A stretch of 47,375 bases of DNA from Candidatus Altimarinota bacterium (GTDB lineage Bacteria > Patescibacteriota > Gracilibacteria > UBA4473): contig JABAZT010000027.1 in assembly GCA_018608565.1 (NCBI GenBank), forward strand, positions 1,604-48,978. Reading direction: 5' to 3'. This document shows, piece by piece, positions 9,017-16,545 of the stretch. The notes under the pieces were generated by a model. That model had not been told where the DNA came from and ran no database searches. It saw nothing but the letters and a program-made list of their open reading frames with translations. Within the stretch, counting starts at the first letter, position 1. Each line of letters starts with the position of its first letter. The translations under genes and the position numbers were made by a program.

Positions 9017-9039
9017 CTGCGAAGGCAGGAAATATATAA
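8972..9039. repeat. GC-rich nested inverted-repeat element
   Basis: An island much richer in G+C than its surroundings. It has nested arms: TTATATAT (8972-8979) with ATATATAA (9032-9039), CACGCC (8986-8991) with GGCGTG (9011-9016), and CCCGA (8991-8995) with TCGGG (9000-9004). It could fold as RNA or be a small repetitive element. No second copy was seen in the window. Confidence 0.4.
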
Positions 9040-9102
9040 TTCATAATGCTTCAAAACCTTAAAGCGAAATATGCGATGAGTCAAATTTTATTGAAATAAA
9101 AG

Positions 9103-9137
9103 ATGAAAAATGATTAATAATATGCTATAATAACAAA
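9103..9137 (+). promoter_or_regulatory. Promoter of the 9138 gene, leaderless layout
   Basis: A perfect TATAAT (9126-9131) lies six bases before the ATG, with ATGAAA (9103-9108) 17 bases upstream as a weak -35. Transcription would start at or next to the A of the ATG. Confidence 0.6.
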
Positions 9138-9581
9138 ATGATTAGACTAAATGAGGATTATGGAAAATATGATCCAGAGGGATTTGAGCCTGAGGAGCAG
9201 CAACATTCAGAATTCACAGTATCTCAGTTTTTTAATATATTAAAAACAATTTCAACCGCCAATCCATTGATGAAAATAGGTGATAACGATAAATCATTAA
9301 TATCTTGTGAATTTGAAATGTCAGAGGCTACCTATGTTGCAATACAATATGAAAACATCCTAAGCCTATCACAAGGAAATATAACAACTTCTTATCTAAT
9401 AAAGCCAGATGGAAGGTTGGAAGCAGAGCCATCTTCAGATGAGTATCAAGGGGATGAAGGACTTCTAATGCTCCAGTCAGTATATGACGAAGTAAAATTT
9501 CATTCTCCTTTGAGTTTTGATTCAACTCAGACAAATATTGATGCAGTTTTAGGTGATGATTCTATAGAATCACTCAACTAA
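9138..9581 (+). CDS. Hypothetical acidic protein
   Basis: 147 aa, acidic (many Glu and Asp), cytoplasmic by appearance, no family recognised. It alternates predicted strands and short helices, with a YLIKPDGRLEAEP segment in the middle. The ATG follows a consensus -10 by six bases, which supports both the start and real expression. Its 3' end overlaps the convergent Excalibur gene by 12 bp. It is an isolated plus-strand gene between two minus-strand biosynthetic clusters. Confidence 0.7.
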   Translation: MIRLNEDYGKYDPEGFEPEEQQHSEFTVSQFFNILKTISTANPLMKIGDNDKSLISCEFEMSEATYVAIQYENILSLSQGNITTSYLIKPDGRLEAEPSSDEYQGDEGLLMLQSVYDEVKFHSPLSFDSTQTNIDAVLGDDSIESLN

Positions 9582-10019
9582 TGCCGGTCGATTTGGTAGT
9601 CCTTCACAGACTATTCCGTCTTTGTCTCGATCGAGACCATGAGGATCTTCATCGCTTCCATTTGCACATTCTGCATAGAGCTCCTGAGCTTCTTGTTGGT
9701 ATTTAAAACTACTACAGTTGAACTGTTCCTTCGCACAATCTCCACCAAATATCCAAGTACCAGCTTCCGTCTTGTTGATCACAGATTCTTTGATCGAACC
9801 CGTTTCTATTAGTTTTCCAAGATCCAGATCTGTTCCACCAATCTCAAATCCAAGGGCAACCATTACGAGAACGCCCATGGCGATGATCCAGATCCGAAAT
9901 TTTTCCATCGTGAAGTACATTGCCACTAGAATTGCTAGAAGTACGATCAGAAGAATAATTCGAAACTTAGAACTTCGTCTTAGTTTTGAGGCTTTAGATG
10001 CTTTTTTAGATTTTGCCAT
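9570..10019 (-). CDS. Excalibur-domain membrane protein
   Basis: 149 aa. A Lys/Ser/Arg-rich cytoplasmic start is followed by two hydrophobic helices (about residues 19-59). The rest is probably extracytoplasmic and ends in an Excalibur-type calcium-binding motif: YAEC..., then DRDKDGIVCEGLP, with paired cysteines and the DxDxDG loop. Excalibur domains are common at the C-terminus of secreted or membrane-anchored bacterial proteins. It is the last minus-strand gene after the proline cluster, 67 bp beyond the PQ-loop-like gene, and overlaps the 9138 gene tail to tail. A role in proline metabolism is not implied. Confidence 0.75.
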   Translation of the reverse strand: MAKSKKASKASKLRRSSKFRIILLIVLLAILVAMYFTMEKFRIWIIAMGVLVMVALGFEIGGTDLDLGKLIETGSIKESVINKTEAGTWIFGGDCAKEQFNCSSFKYQQEAQELYAECANGSDEDPHGLDRDKDGIVCEGLPNRPALVE

Positions 10020-10086
10020 TTTTGAGAGTTGATTAATTCATCACCAGTTTAAGAGGAAGGTATCTGTAGTCAAGATTACAAAAAAA

Positions 10087-10686
10087 TTAGTCTGATTGAG
10101 TGTGTTTTCTTCGGCCCACAATAATCCAAACCATTAACAAGCTACCAAAGAATAGATAGAGCGGGAACGCCGTATTCTCAATATTCCAGGTTTCGATCGT
10201 AAAAAAAAGAAATCCCCAGCTAATAATACTAATGATGTAAAGGCTCAAGGTTTCTGTTTTTGGATGATTCCAGGCTTTTTTGATCGTCGGGACAAATGCA
10301 AATGCATCAGCTGTCGCAGCTGCAAAAATAGCTAGAATAGGTCGCTCTGCGACAAGCCATATGATCAGAGCAATAATAGAAAAAAATCCACACAGATAAT
10401 CAAACTTTCCAAGTTTCCAGTATCCATGCGGTGTCATGAATGTCGCTAAAAATACAAACAGAGGAAGGAGTCCTGTTATCAGTAATCTTACGAGCGTAGA
10501 AGTCTCAGTTCCCGCATCCACCGAGGCACCAAAACCAATAAGAGGAACCACCGACCATAAGAACCAAGAAATTCTATTGGGCTTAGTTTTACCTTTTAAT
10601 GTATCAATTGTGTAGGGAATAGTCCCAATAACAGCTAGCGCAAGACTTATTCCAATCAACCACTGATTCAATTCTAAGTCCATCAT
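10087..10686 (-). CDS. PQ-loop-like multi-pass membrane protein
   Basis: About 199 aa with six to seven hydrophobic helices. Two related segments, IPYTIDTLKGKTKPNRISWFLWS near the N-terminus and VPTIKKAWNHPKTETLSLY in the second half, carry the proline plus polar-loop pattern of PQ-loop/SWEET-like transporters. The frame extends to a TTG at 10695; the ATG at 10686 (with another at 10683) is the better start. It lies 29 bp after proC and is probably cotranscribed with it. Substrate unknown; transport of a small metabolite is inference from fold similarity. Confidence 0.6.
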   Translation of the reverse strand: MMDLELNQWLIGISLALAVIGTIPYTIDTLKGKTKPNRISWFLWSVVPLIGFGASVDAGTETSTLVRLLITGLLPLFVFLATFMTPHGYWKLGKFDYLCGFFSIIALIIWLVAERPILAIFAAATADAFAFVPTIKKAWNHPKTETLSLYIISIISWGFLFFTIETWNIENTAFPLYLFFGSLLMVWIIVGRRKHTQSD

Positions 10687-10715
10687 TATTACCAAATATT
10701 AAATGTGCCTCTTTT

Positions 10716-11552
10716 TTACTTCCCAAACTCTATAGATTTTGCCTCAGCTTTTTTGACCGCTGTTTCTATTATTTTTCCAAGTTTATCTTTTTTAAAACTC
10801 AAGAGGGCTTGCTCTGTGACCCCTTTCTTAGAAGTAACTTTTTCTCTCCATTCGGCAGCGCTGTCATCAGGATTATTCTCCATCACAGCCGCAGCGCCGA
10901 TAAGTGTTTCTCTGGCTAGTACTTCGGCATCATCCGGAGAGAACCCAAGTTTTACAGCCGCTTGGGTGAGCATTTCTGTGAAATAAAAATAATAAGCAGG
11001 ACCACATCCAGAGATAGCCCCAAGAGGATCAATAGTTTCTTCTTTCTTGACCTCAAGTGTCGTTCCACTTTCTTCAAAAATACCAGACACGGCTTCTTTA
11101 TCTTTTTTAGTAAATTTAGATCCATAATAAATTCCTGTCATCCCTTTTCCCTCAAAATGTCCCAAATTTGGCATGACTCGTACATATCGTCCTCCAACAA
11201 AAGTTTCTTTGATCTTTTCTAGCTTCACTCCTGCCAGCATCGAAATGATTATTTTTCCTCGACATTTTATTTCTGAAATATCCTCTAGATTTTGTGGCTT
11301 AAATCCAAGAATGATAACTTCGCAGTCATTCAAAATAGTTGGAGAGTTTGAGGTGTTGACTGTATAGTTTTTCTCTAGGTATCCGAGTCGGCTAAGGCTT
11401 CTTCCTACGATATTGATATTTACGGGACGGTTTGATCGTCCATTTACAAGACCTTTCAAAATAGCTTCACCCATGTTCCCACAACCGTAGAAACCAAGAG
11501 TTTTAAAAGGTGCCGTATAATTATTGAGAAAGGGGATTTTGTCTTTGAGCAT
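10716..11552 (-). CDS. proC: pyrroline-5-carboxylate reductase
   Basis: Final step of proline synthesis: NAD(P)H-dependent reduction of pyrroline-5-carboxylate. The N-terminal Rossmann motif GFYGCGNMGEAI (about residues 21-32) and the C-terminal block SGCGPAYYFYF...LARETLIGAA match the ProC signature. The length of 278 aa is typical. It lies 102 bp downstream of proA on the same strand; the spacer holds an imperfect inverted repeat (11603-11629) with no U-tract in the gene's direction. It is the third enzyme of a complete glutamate-to-proline route. Confidence 0.95.
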   Translation of the reverse strand: MLKDKIPFLNNYTAPFKTLGFYGCGNMGEAILKGLVNGRSNRPVNINIVGRSLSRLGYLEKNYTVNTSNSPTILNDCEVIILGFKPQNLEDISEIKCRGKIIISMLAGVKLEKIKETFVGGRYVRVMPNLGHFEGKGMTGIYYGSKFTKKDKEAVSGIFEESGTTLEVKKEETIDPLGAISGCGPAYYFYFTEMLTQAAVKLGFSPDDAEVLARETLIGAAAVMENNPDDSAAEWREKVTSKKGVTEQALLSFKKDKLGKIIETAVKKAEAKSIEFGK

Positions 11553-11654
11553 CTTGATAAATTGGTAATTAGCAGTGTTGTTTTTCTCGCTCTTTAAACG
11601 ATAACTTTCTTTTGTCCGTCAGGAAAGTTTTTTTATAAATTATTACTCATTTAC

Positions 11655-12908
11655 TTAAATTCTAATCTGTCCTTCTCCCCGTACAATCCATTTTTCGGTC
11701 ACGAGTTTTTCTAGTGCAAATGGACCACGTGCATGGAGCTTCTGTGTAGAAATACCAATCTCAGCTCCTAGCTGAAATACGCCTCCATCGGTAAATCGTG
11801 TAGAAGCATTGTGATAGACGGCGGCAGCATCTACTTTTTTGAGGAAAGATTCGGCGACATCTTTGTTATCTGTGCAGATCGCCTCACTGTGACGAGAGCT
11901 ATAGAGAGCAATGTGATCAAGTGCTGGATCGAAGCCATCCACGACTTTGACAGAACAAGCATAGTCGAGATATTCTCTTCCAAAATCTTCATCACTCGCC
12001 TCAAAGAGATATGGATACTCACACATGGCAATAATAGGAAAAGCTTCACTATCTGCATGAATTTTAACTTCATGTTCAGCCATTCCATCCAATATCAGTG
12101 GGAGAAAATCGCCAGCAATCTCACGATCGACAATCAGTGTGTCGAGGCAGTTACAGACGGAAGGTCGACTAACTTTTGCGTTGACGACAACAGTCGCAGA
12201 TTTAGCGAGGTCCGCGTCCTCATGAACATAAGTATGACAAACTCCCGCGCCAGTCTCAATGGTTGGGATTTTACTATGCTTTCGGACAAAATTAATCAGG
12301 TTCGCAGAACCACGAGGAATAACTACATCTATATATCGTTCGGCTTCCAGCATTGGCTGAACATACTCTCTATCAACCGGCATCAGATGCACGAGGTCTG
12401 GGGAAAGACCTTCTTGTTTGAGTACTTCATGCACGACCGAAACAGAGGCAATATTTGATTTCTCCGCATCAGTTCCTCCACGGAGGACGACGGCATTTCC
12501 AGACTTGAGACAGAGGCTGATCGCATCGAGGGTTACATTGGGACGAGCTTCGTAGATGATAGCAACAACGCCCAATGGAGTAGATATTTTTTGTAATTGT
12601 AGTCCTTGCTCGATTTCTCTTTCGAGGAGCACCGTCCCGGTAGGGTCGGGGAGTGCTGCTACATTTTTGGCGTCCGTGACCATTCCTGCGATTCGTTCTT
12701 CGTTCAGGAGGAGACGATCTTTTTTAGGATTGTCATCGTCCATTTTATTGAGATCGTTTTGATTTTCGATGAGGAGGATGTCTCGTTCGTTCCAGATCGC
12801 ATCGGCAATCTTGGTAACGAGGTTTGAGCGAGCATCATTATCAAGATCAAGGAGTGATCGAGAAGCAATCTGTGTATCTTGGAGTTGTTGTATTAGGTTG
12901 TATGACAT
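11655..12908 (-). CDS. proA: gamma-glutamyl phosphate reductase
   Basis: Second step of proline synthesis: NADPH-dependent reduction of glutamyl-5-phosphate to glutamate semialdehyde. It is an aldehyde-dehydrogenase-fold enzyme of 417 aa. The catalytic cysteine lies in PSVCNCLDTLIV, and the family blocks EARPNVTLDA and IPRGSANLI are present. It starts 11 bp after the proB stop, so the pair is clearly an operon. No anomalies were seen. Confidence 0.96.
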   Translation of the reverse strand: MSYNLIQQLQDTQIASRSLLDLDNDARSNLVTKIADAIWNERDILLIENQNDLNKMDDDNPKKDRLLLNEERIAGMVTDAKNVAALPDPTGTVLLEREIEQGLQLQKISTPLGVVAIIYEARPNVTLDAISLCLKSGNAVVLRGGTDAEKSNIASVSVVHEVLKQEGLSPDLVHLMPVDREYVQPMLEAERYIDVVIPRGSANLINFVRKHSKIPTIETGAGVCHTYVHEDADLAKSATVVVNAKVSRPSVCNCLDTLIVDREIAGDFLPLILDGMAEHEVKIHADSEAFPIIAMCEYPYLFEASDEDFGREYLDYACSVKVVDGFDPALDHIALYSSRHSEAICTDNKDVAESFLKKVDAAAVYHNASTRFTDGGVFQLGAEIGISTQKLHARGPFALEKLVTEKWIVRGEGQIRI

Positions 12909-12919
12909 GGTTTAGATAT

Positions 12920-13951
12920 TTATAAAAAAGAAATTTCTTCTGGACGAGCTAATATAACCCCCGAGGGACGAGTATTGAAATCCTCCGAGGTGGAGTTGAT
13001 TCGGGTTCGAGCTACAGCAAATGGTTCCGTCTCTTCAGTTACAAAAATTTCTACTATATCTCCTTCACCAAAAGTGCCTTTATGAGATTTTACACCCACG
13101 AGAAGGAGGCTGTTTTTTGCTTCCAATGCTTTTTTTGCACCAAGATCTACAAAGATCTTTCCTACCGCCTTAGCACCACTTCCGATCCAACGTTGATGTG
13201 CAGAAATTGTGGAAAATGTGGGGACACATGTTGTTCCAATTTTTTGTTCAATAGAGTCAATAATTCCATTTTTTCTATTAGCTTGGAAAATTGTGACTTC
13301 GACTCCCAGCTCGGCAGCTCGTTGTGCCACGGAAAGTTTCGAGTGCATTCCCCCTCTACCTCCAGCGGATGTTTCGTTTCGTACGTAGGATTGTGCCACT
13401 TCAAAATCTTCGATAACTGAGACAAGGCTTCCATCTTTATCCAGAAGCCCTTCGACGGAAGTCCCAAGGAGGAGTTTTTTGGCATTGAAGTTGATCGCCA
13501 GTAGTGCCGCGAGCTCATCGTTATCACTAAATCGGATTTCAAAATCAGAGACCACATCATTTTCATTACAAATTGGGATAATCCCATGTTTCCAGAGCTC
13601 TTGGATCGTTTCTCGTAGTTGGAGAAATTTTTTGCGATCAGCGAAATGATCTCTCTCGATCAATATCTGTGCATCGGCGAGATTATGAGTTTTAAAACAC
13701 TCCTGATAGTGTTGGATGAGGATAGGATTACCAATAGCAGCTGCGGCTTTTCGTTCAGAGACTTTACCACTGTAGTTTTGTATAAAATTTCTCCCACATC
13801 CTACCGCCCCAGAAGAGACAAGGAGTATGTGGTATGATTCACTGAGTATTGAAATTTGCTCCGTAAGATGCTGTAGGAAATCTACATCAATTTCACCACG
13901 TTCTGGAGTAATAGCTTGAGTTCCGATCTTGATAACGAGGATTGGTTTCAT
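12920..13951 (-). CDS. proB: glutamate 5-kinase with C-terminal PUA domain
   Basis: First, usually feedback-regulated, step of proline synthesis: ATP-dependent phosphorylation of glutamate. The N-terminal amino-acid-kinase domain shows VIKIGTQAI and LLVSSGAVGCGR. The active-site stretch CNENDVVS and a glycine-rich AGGRGGMHSKL loop follow. The last 80 residues (from about LLLVGVKSHKG) form a PUA domain, as in the long form of ProB. The length is 343 aa. A 5' leader of about 150 nt with a terminator-like hairpin precedes it, so attenuation is possible in addition to enzyme feedback. Confidence 0.95.
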   Translation of the reverse strand: MKPILVIKIGTQAITPERGEIDVDFLQHLTEQISILSESYHILLVSSGAVGCGRNFIQNYSGKVSERKAAAAIGNPILIQHYQECFKTHNLADAQILIERDHFADRKKFLQLRETIQELWKHGIIPICNENDVVSDFEIRFSDNDELAALLAINFNAKKLLLGTSVEGLLDKDGSLVSVIEDFEVAQSYVRNETSAGGRGGMHSKLSVAQRAAELGVEVTIFQANRKNGIIDSIEQKIGTTCVPTFSTISAHQRWIGSGAKAVGKIFVDLGAKKALEAKNSLLLVGVKSHKGTFGEGDIVEIFVTEETEPFAVARTRINSTSEDFNTRPSGVILARPEEISFL

Positions 13952-13983
13952 ATAGGTATGAAAAGTATAGAAAATTTTAGAAT

Positions 13984-14048
13984 AAAAAAAATCACCTCGT
14001 GTTGAGATGATGCAGATAAATTGTAGGTATTACATTATCGCTCACCTC
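13984..14048 (-). promoter_or_regulatory. Terminator/antiterminator candidate in the proB leader
   Basis: On the minus strand an 8-bp stem (14004-14011 with 13991-13998, one mismatch) is followed by a T-run at 13984-13990, an intrinsic terminator. The 3' arm sequence (TCACCTCG on the plus strand, 13992-13999) recurs exactly at 14041-14048, so the shared 5' arm could pair with the upstream copy and stop the terminator forming. It may simply end transcription of the 14169 gene, but its position 33 bp before proB and the repeated arm suggest attenuation. Confidence 0.5.
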
Positions 14049-14108
14049 GAGGGAAAGAATGGGGGGAGCGGCGTATTGTTAATAAGTGTTGATATCATAA
14101 CGATTCAT

Positions 14109-14137
14109 AGAATAACCAAATTACTGATTTTTTACAA
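14109..14137 (-). promoter_or_regulatory. Probable proBA promoter
   Basis: On the minus strand, TTGTAA (14132-14137) and TATTCT (14109-14114) are separated by 17 bases. A start near 14102 would give a leader of about 150 nt that includes the terminator-like hairpin. Confidence 0.45.
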
Positions 14138-14168
14138 TATTTTGATGAAAAGGGGTGTATCGGATATC

Positions 14169-14894
14169 CTAGTTTGCTGTAACCATTTTAGGTATTTGAG
14201 GCAGGGTAGTAGTGCTCTTATCAAATAATTCATCGGGAATAAGTAATTCCATTTGTGCTATAAGCGCTTGCTTGATTTTCTGCCCTTCTTGGTAGACCCA
14301 TTCTTTTACGGCATCAAACGCTTGCTCTCTTTCTTCAATACATTTTGTATTCTTTGTTTTTTGAGTTTCATCAAACCATCCTACAATGGAATCCTTCCAA
14401 CTAAGTTTTTTGGTAGATTTATCTAGTAGATTCCTAATATTTGGATCTTTAATTTCAACTATTTCTTTTGGTTTAACAAATCCTCGAGCAAGATAAGACT
14501 GAATGGAGTCGGCGGTATTATTTATATTCCAAAATTCTTGAATATATAGATACTCCTCATCACTTATAATCCCACCACGAACAAGAATTTCAACTGTATC
14601 GCGTAAAACCATTGAGCTTCTAGTTGTAAATGTAGGATCTTTGATGAATAATCCCCAAAAATCATTGAGTTGAAATGCTGGAACACCATGAACACAAATA
14701 CCATTCTCTCCATCAGAGCGAGCAAAACAATTACAAACAGATTTTAAGGTCTTAAGTCTTGTGAATTTTTCATGTTGATTAAGGCATTTGATAATCTTAA
14801 CACGAACCAAATCTCTATATAAAGAAATAATCTCAGACCATTCTAGTCCAATTGCTTCCCGAATTGCTTCTTGGTTTTTTCTTAAACCTTCCAT
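14169..14894 (-). CDS. Hypothetical soluble protein
   Basis: 241 aa from the ATG at 14894. A longer frame to 14972 would add 26 very hydrophobic residues, but the promoter described below lies inside that extension and puts the transcription start on the internal ATG, so the shorter form is preferred. The protein is mostly helical with a Cys pair (SVCNCFARSDG) and a WGLFIKDP segment; no family was recognised. It stands alone between the proline cluster and the bPH2 operon. Its promoter resembles those of the first two giant genes, which suggests a common expression mode. Confidence 0.65.
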   Translation of the reverse strand: MEGLRKNQEAIREAIGLEWSEIISLYRDLVRVKIIKCLNQHEKFTRLKTLKSVCNCFARSDGENGICVHGVPAFQLNDFWGLFIKDPTFTTRSSMVLRDTVEILVRGGIISDEEYLYIQEFWNINNTADSIQSYLARGFVKPKEIVEIKDPNIRNLLDKSTKKLSWKDSIVGWFDETQKTKNTKCIEEREQAFDAVKEWVYQEGQKIKQALIAQMELLIPDELFDKSTTTLPQIPKMVTAN

Positions 14895-14929
14895 TAAGAT
14901 CAGAATAAAACTTATACAAAAAAAGTCAA
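14895..14929 (-). promoter_or_regulatory. Leaderless-type promoter of the 14894 gene
   Basis: TTGACT (14924-14929), 16-base spacer, TATTCT (14902-14907), then seven bases to the ATG. The core GTTGACTTTTT is shared with the promoters at 17634 and 22849. Confidence 0.6.
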
Positions 14930-14942
14930 CAAGTGTTGTTAT

Positions 14943-14970
14943 AAAAAAACAACAGATCCAAAGATCTATC
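14943..14970 (-). terminator. Terminator of the bPH2 operon, copy A of a duplicated element
   Basis: Minus-strand hairpin 14963-14970 with 14951-14958 (8 bp, two G-U pairs, 4-base loop) followed by a T-run. The surrounding ~40 bp recur almost exactly beside tRNA-Leu (16075-16116). Confidence 0.6.
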
Positions 14971-15105
14971 ATTCAAAAATGGTCGGCAAACTCGGAAAGG
15001 TTATACTCCAATTCAGAGTGAAAACAGGATATAGATCTCCATGCATGGAACAAGGTTTGGTGTGCCTGAGCCTGGGCAGGTTTATTTTTATATATCGTAG
15101 ATATT

Positions 15106-15333
15106 TCAAAATATTAACTCGACAGACGAGCCTTGGAGGAAGAACCCAAAAACAGAGACAACAATAAGCACAAAGGCAAAACTAATAATGAATTGGCAAA
15201 AAAACTTAGAGGAAGATTCTTTTACTTTTGAATGTCCATCAGTGATATGTCTCAGTTTTCTGGAAAGAAATAAAAAATAGAAAAGTATCCAAATAAGCAC
15301 TATCAGTTTTAGAATCAATAAAAAAAGTATCAT
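15106..15333 (-). CDS. Small two-helix membrane protein
   Basis: 75 aa with two hydrophobic helices (about 1-24 and 47-67) separated by a basic loop. Its ATG overlaps the stop of the bPH2-like gene by one base (TAATG), the usual sign of translational coupling, which is the main reason to accept this short ORF. No family recognised; it may be an accessory subunit of the neighbouring membrane protein. Confidence 0.55.
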   Translation of the reverse strand: MILFLLILKLIVLIWILFYFLFLSRKLRHITDGHSKVKESSSKFFCQFIISFAFVLIVVSVFGFFLQGSSVELIF

Positions 15334-15983
15334 TATTTTGTTGAATGAAGAATCTGAGTCTTTTGTTGGCCTTTAGATTTTTCAATTTTCTTACAATTTA
15401 TCTCTATCTTCTTATGAATAGATGCTGGATTGTAAATATTTTTAAAAATTGTATTAGCCGGCCCATCTTTCTCGGTGATGATCGTAGCAATATTAAGATT
15501 CCCAAAGTTTAAAATAATTTTAAAGAAACCACTTTGATCAACATTCATAATACTAATTCTTTCTGTAGGTATTTTTTCATATTCATCACTAAAAACCGAA
15601 TCGTGAGAGAGAATAGTAAGACCATCTTTATCAAAAAAATAGGAATTTATCCTCCAAAATGCATAAGAACGAAAGAGTAAGGAAAAAGTTAATAATCCGA
15701 GAATTAGAGACCATAAAACAAGTTCAAATGAATTGTCGAGTTGAGGAATAAAATAGAAATATAAAAACACTAAAGGAGATAGTATGAAAAGCACATTGAG
15801 CATTCGAAGCATCAGGAATAAAGGATGTTTATAGAAACGAAAAAAGAGCGTGATATTTTCATTCGCCAATTCTTTTTTTTTAGATTGTGTCCATTTCTTA
15901 CTTCTAATGTTTTTTGCATCTAAAAGAACTCCATTAATGAGTTTTTTTTGTTTTTCAAGAATGCGAAAGAACTTTATTTCCAT
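15333..15983 (-). CDS. PH-domain (bPH2/DUF304-like) membrane protein
   Basis: 216 aa. Two adjacent membrane helices (about residues 64-105) precede a domain with the pattern YFFDKDGLTILSHD...EKIPTERISIMNVDQ...KIILNFGNLNIATI, which fits the bacterial PH-like domain found in YdbT/DUF304 proteins. The N-terminus is basic and cytoplasmic. A plausible promoter lies upstream (TTGAAT, 16 bases, TATGCT). It forms a two-gene operon with the 75-aa protein. The function of such proteins is generally unknown. Confidence 0.6.
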   Translation of the reverse strand: MEIKFFRILEKQKKLINGVLLDAKNIRSKKWTQSKKKELANENITLFFRFYKHPLFLMLRMLNVLFILSPLVFLYFYFIPQLDNSFELVLWSLILGLLTFSLLFRSYAFWRINSYFFDKDGLTILSHDSVFSDEYEKIPTERISIMNVDQSGFFKIILNFGNLNIATIITEKDGPANTIFKNIYNPASIHKKIEINCKKIEKSKGQQKTQILHSTK

Positions 15984-16074
15984 AAAAATTTAGTATCCGT
16001 AAGCATAGTTAAAATAAACAAATATTCAAACAGAGTATTTCTTAGTCTTTAGAATAATTTTAAAATACTGAAAT

Positions 16075-16104
16075 TAAAAAAAATAACAGATCCAACGATC
16101 TATC
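16075..16104 (-). terminator. Terminator downstream of tRNA-Leu(UAA), copy B
   Basis: Minus-strand hairpin 16097-16104 with 16085-16092 followed by a T-run (16075-16083), ten bases after the encoded CCA end. Near-identical to the element at 14943-14982. Confidence 0.65.
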
Positions 16105-16113
16105 ATTTAAAAA

Positions 16114-16201
16114 TGGTGCCCGGGGCGGGACTCGAACCCGCACGCCGTATTAGGACAAGAGATTTTAAGTCTCTCGTGTCTACCAGTTCCACCACCCGGG
16201 C
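16114..16201 (-). tRNA. tRNA-Leu (anticodon UAA)
   Basis: Class II tRNA with a long variable arm. The acceptor stem pairs GCCCGGG with CCCGGGC, the T arm contains GGTTCGAGTCC, and the anticodon loop CTTAAAA gives UAA (bases 16165-16167). The 3' CCA is encoded (16114-16116). Confidence 0.95.
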
Positions 16202-16208
16202 ATTTGTT

Positions 16209-16270
16209 AGAGATGACAGAACATCGTCATAATTTTTCACAAAATTATCTTAAACGTTTCGTAATCTTTT
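16209..16270 (-). promoter_or_regulatory. Upstream module of tRNA-Leu(UAA), duplicated
   Basis: About 62 bp homologous to the region before tRNA-Cys (16380-16440). It holds a possible promoter (TTTAAG, 17 bases, TATGAC on the minus strand) and a short GATG...CATC inverted repeat. Confidence 0.45.
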
Positions 16271-16299
16271 TTCGCATTCAATTTGATTTGAAGCGAAGT

Positions 16300-16373
16300 T
16301 GGAGGCGCCATCCGGACTCGAACCGGAGTACAGGGCTTTGCAGGCCCCTGCGTAGCCTCTCCGCCATGGCGCC
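16300..16373 (-). tRNA. tRNA-Cys (anticodon GCA)
   Basis: Acceptor stem GGCGCCA with TGGCGCC, anticodon loop CTGCAAA giving GCA, T arm GGTTCGAGTCC, encoded CCA at 16300-16302. It lies 98 bp upstream of tRNA-Leu on the same strand. Confidence 0.95.
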
Positions 16374-16379
16374 GTCGTC

Positions 16380-16440
16380 AGAGATGACTGCACATCTACG
16401 ATAATTTTTATAAAATTCTCTTCAATGTTTCGTAATCTCT
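16380..16440 (-). promoter_or_regulatory. Upstream module of tRNA-Cys, duplicated
   Basis: Homologous to 16209-16270. Minus strand: TTGAAG, 16 bases, TATCGT, then about 30 bases with a GATG...CATC repeat to the tRNA 5' end. Confidence 0.45.
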
Positions 16441-16545
16441 TCCTCCTTCCCAAAATTTCTGAAACAACAATAGTTTGTACAATTTTCGGGAGCCCTATTT
16501 AAAGAGCTGAGAGATTGTAAATTAGAGAAAGATTTTGTCCAATTT

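Noticed and set aside
11603-11634. Hairpin between proA and proC as a terminator
   Set aside because: Its T-run is on the plus strand, where no gene ends; on the coding strand there is no U-tract.
14895-14972. Hydrophobic N-terminal segment of the 14169 gene, which looks like a membrane anchor
   Set aside because: The TTGACT/TATTCT promoter sits within it and points to the ATG at 14894; the hydrophobic translation is probably an accident of A+T-rich DNA.
14982-15105. Possible decayed tRNA beside the copy-A terminator
   Set aside because: Apart from TGG at the junction, no acceptor stem, T arm or anticodon arm can be drawn.
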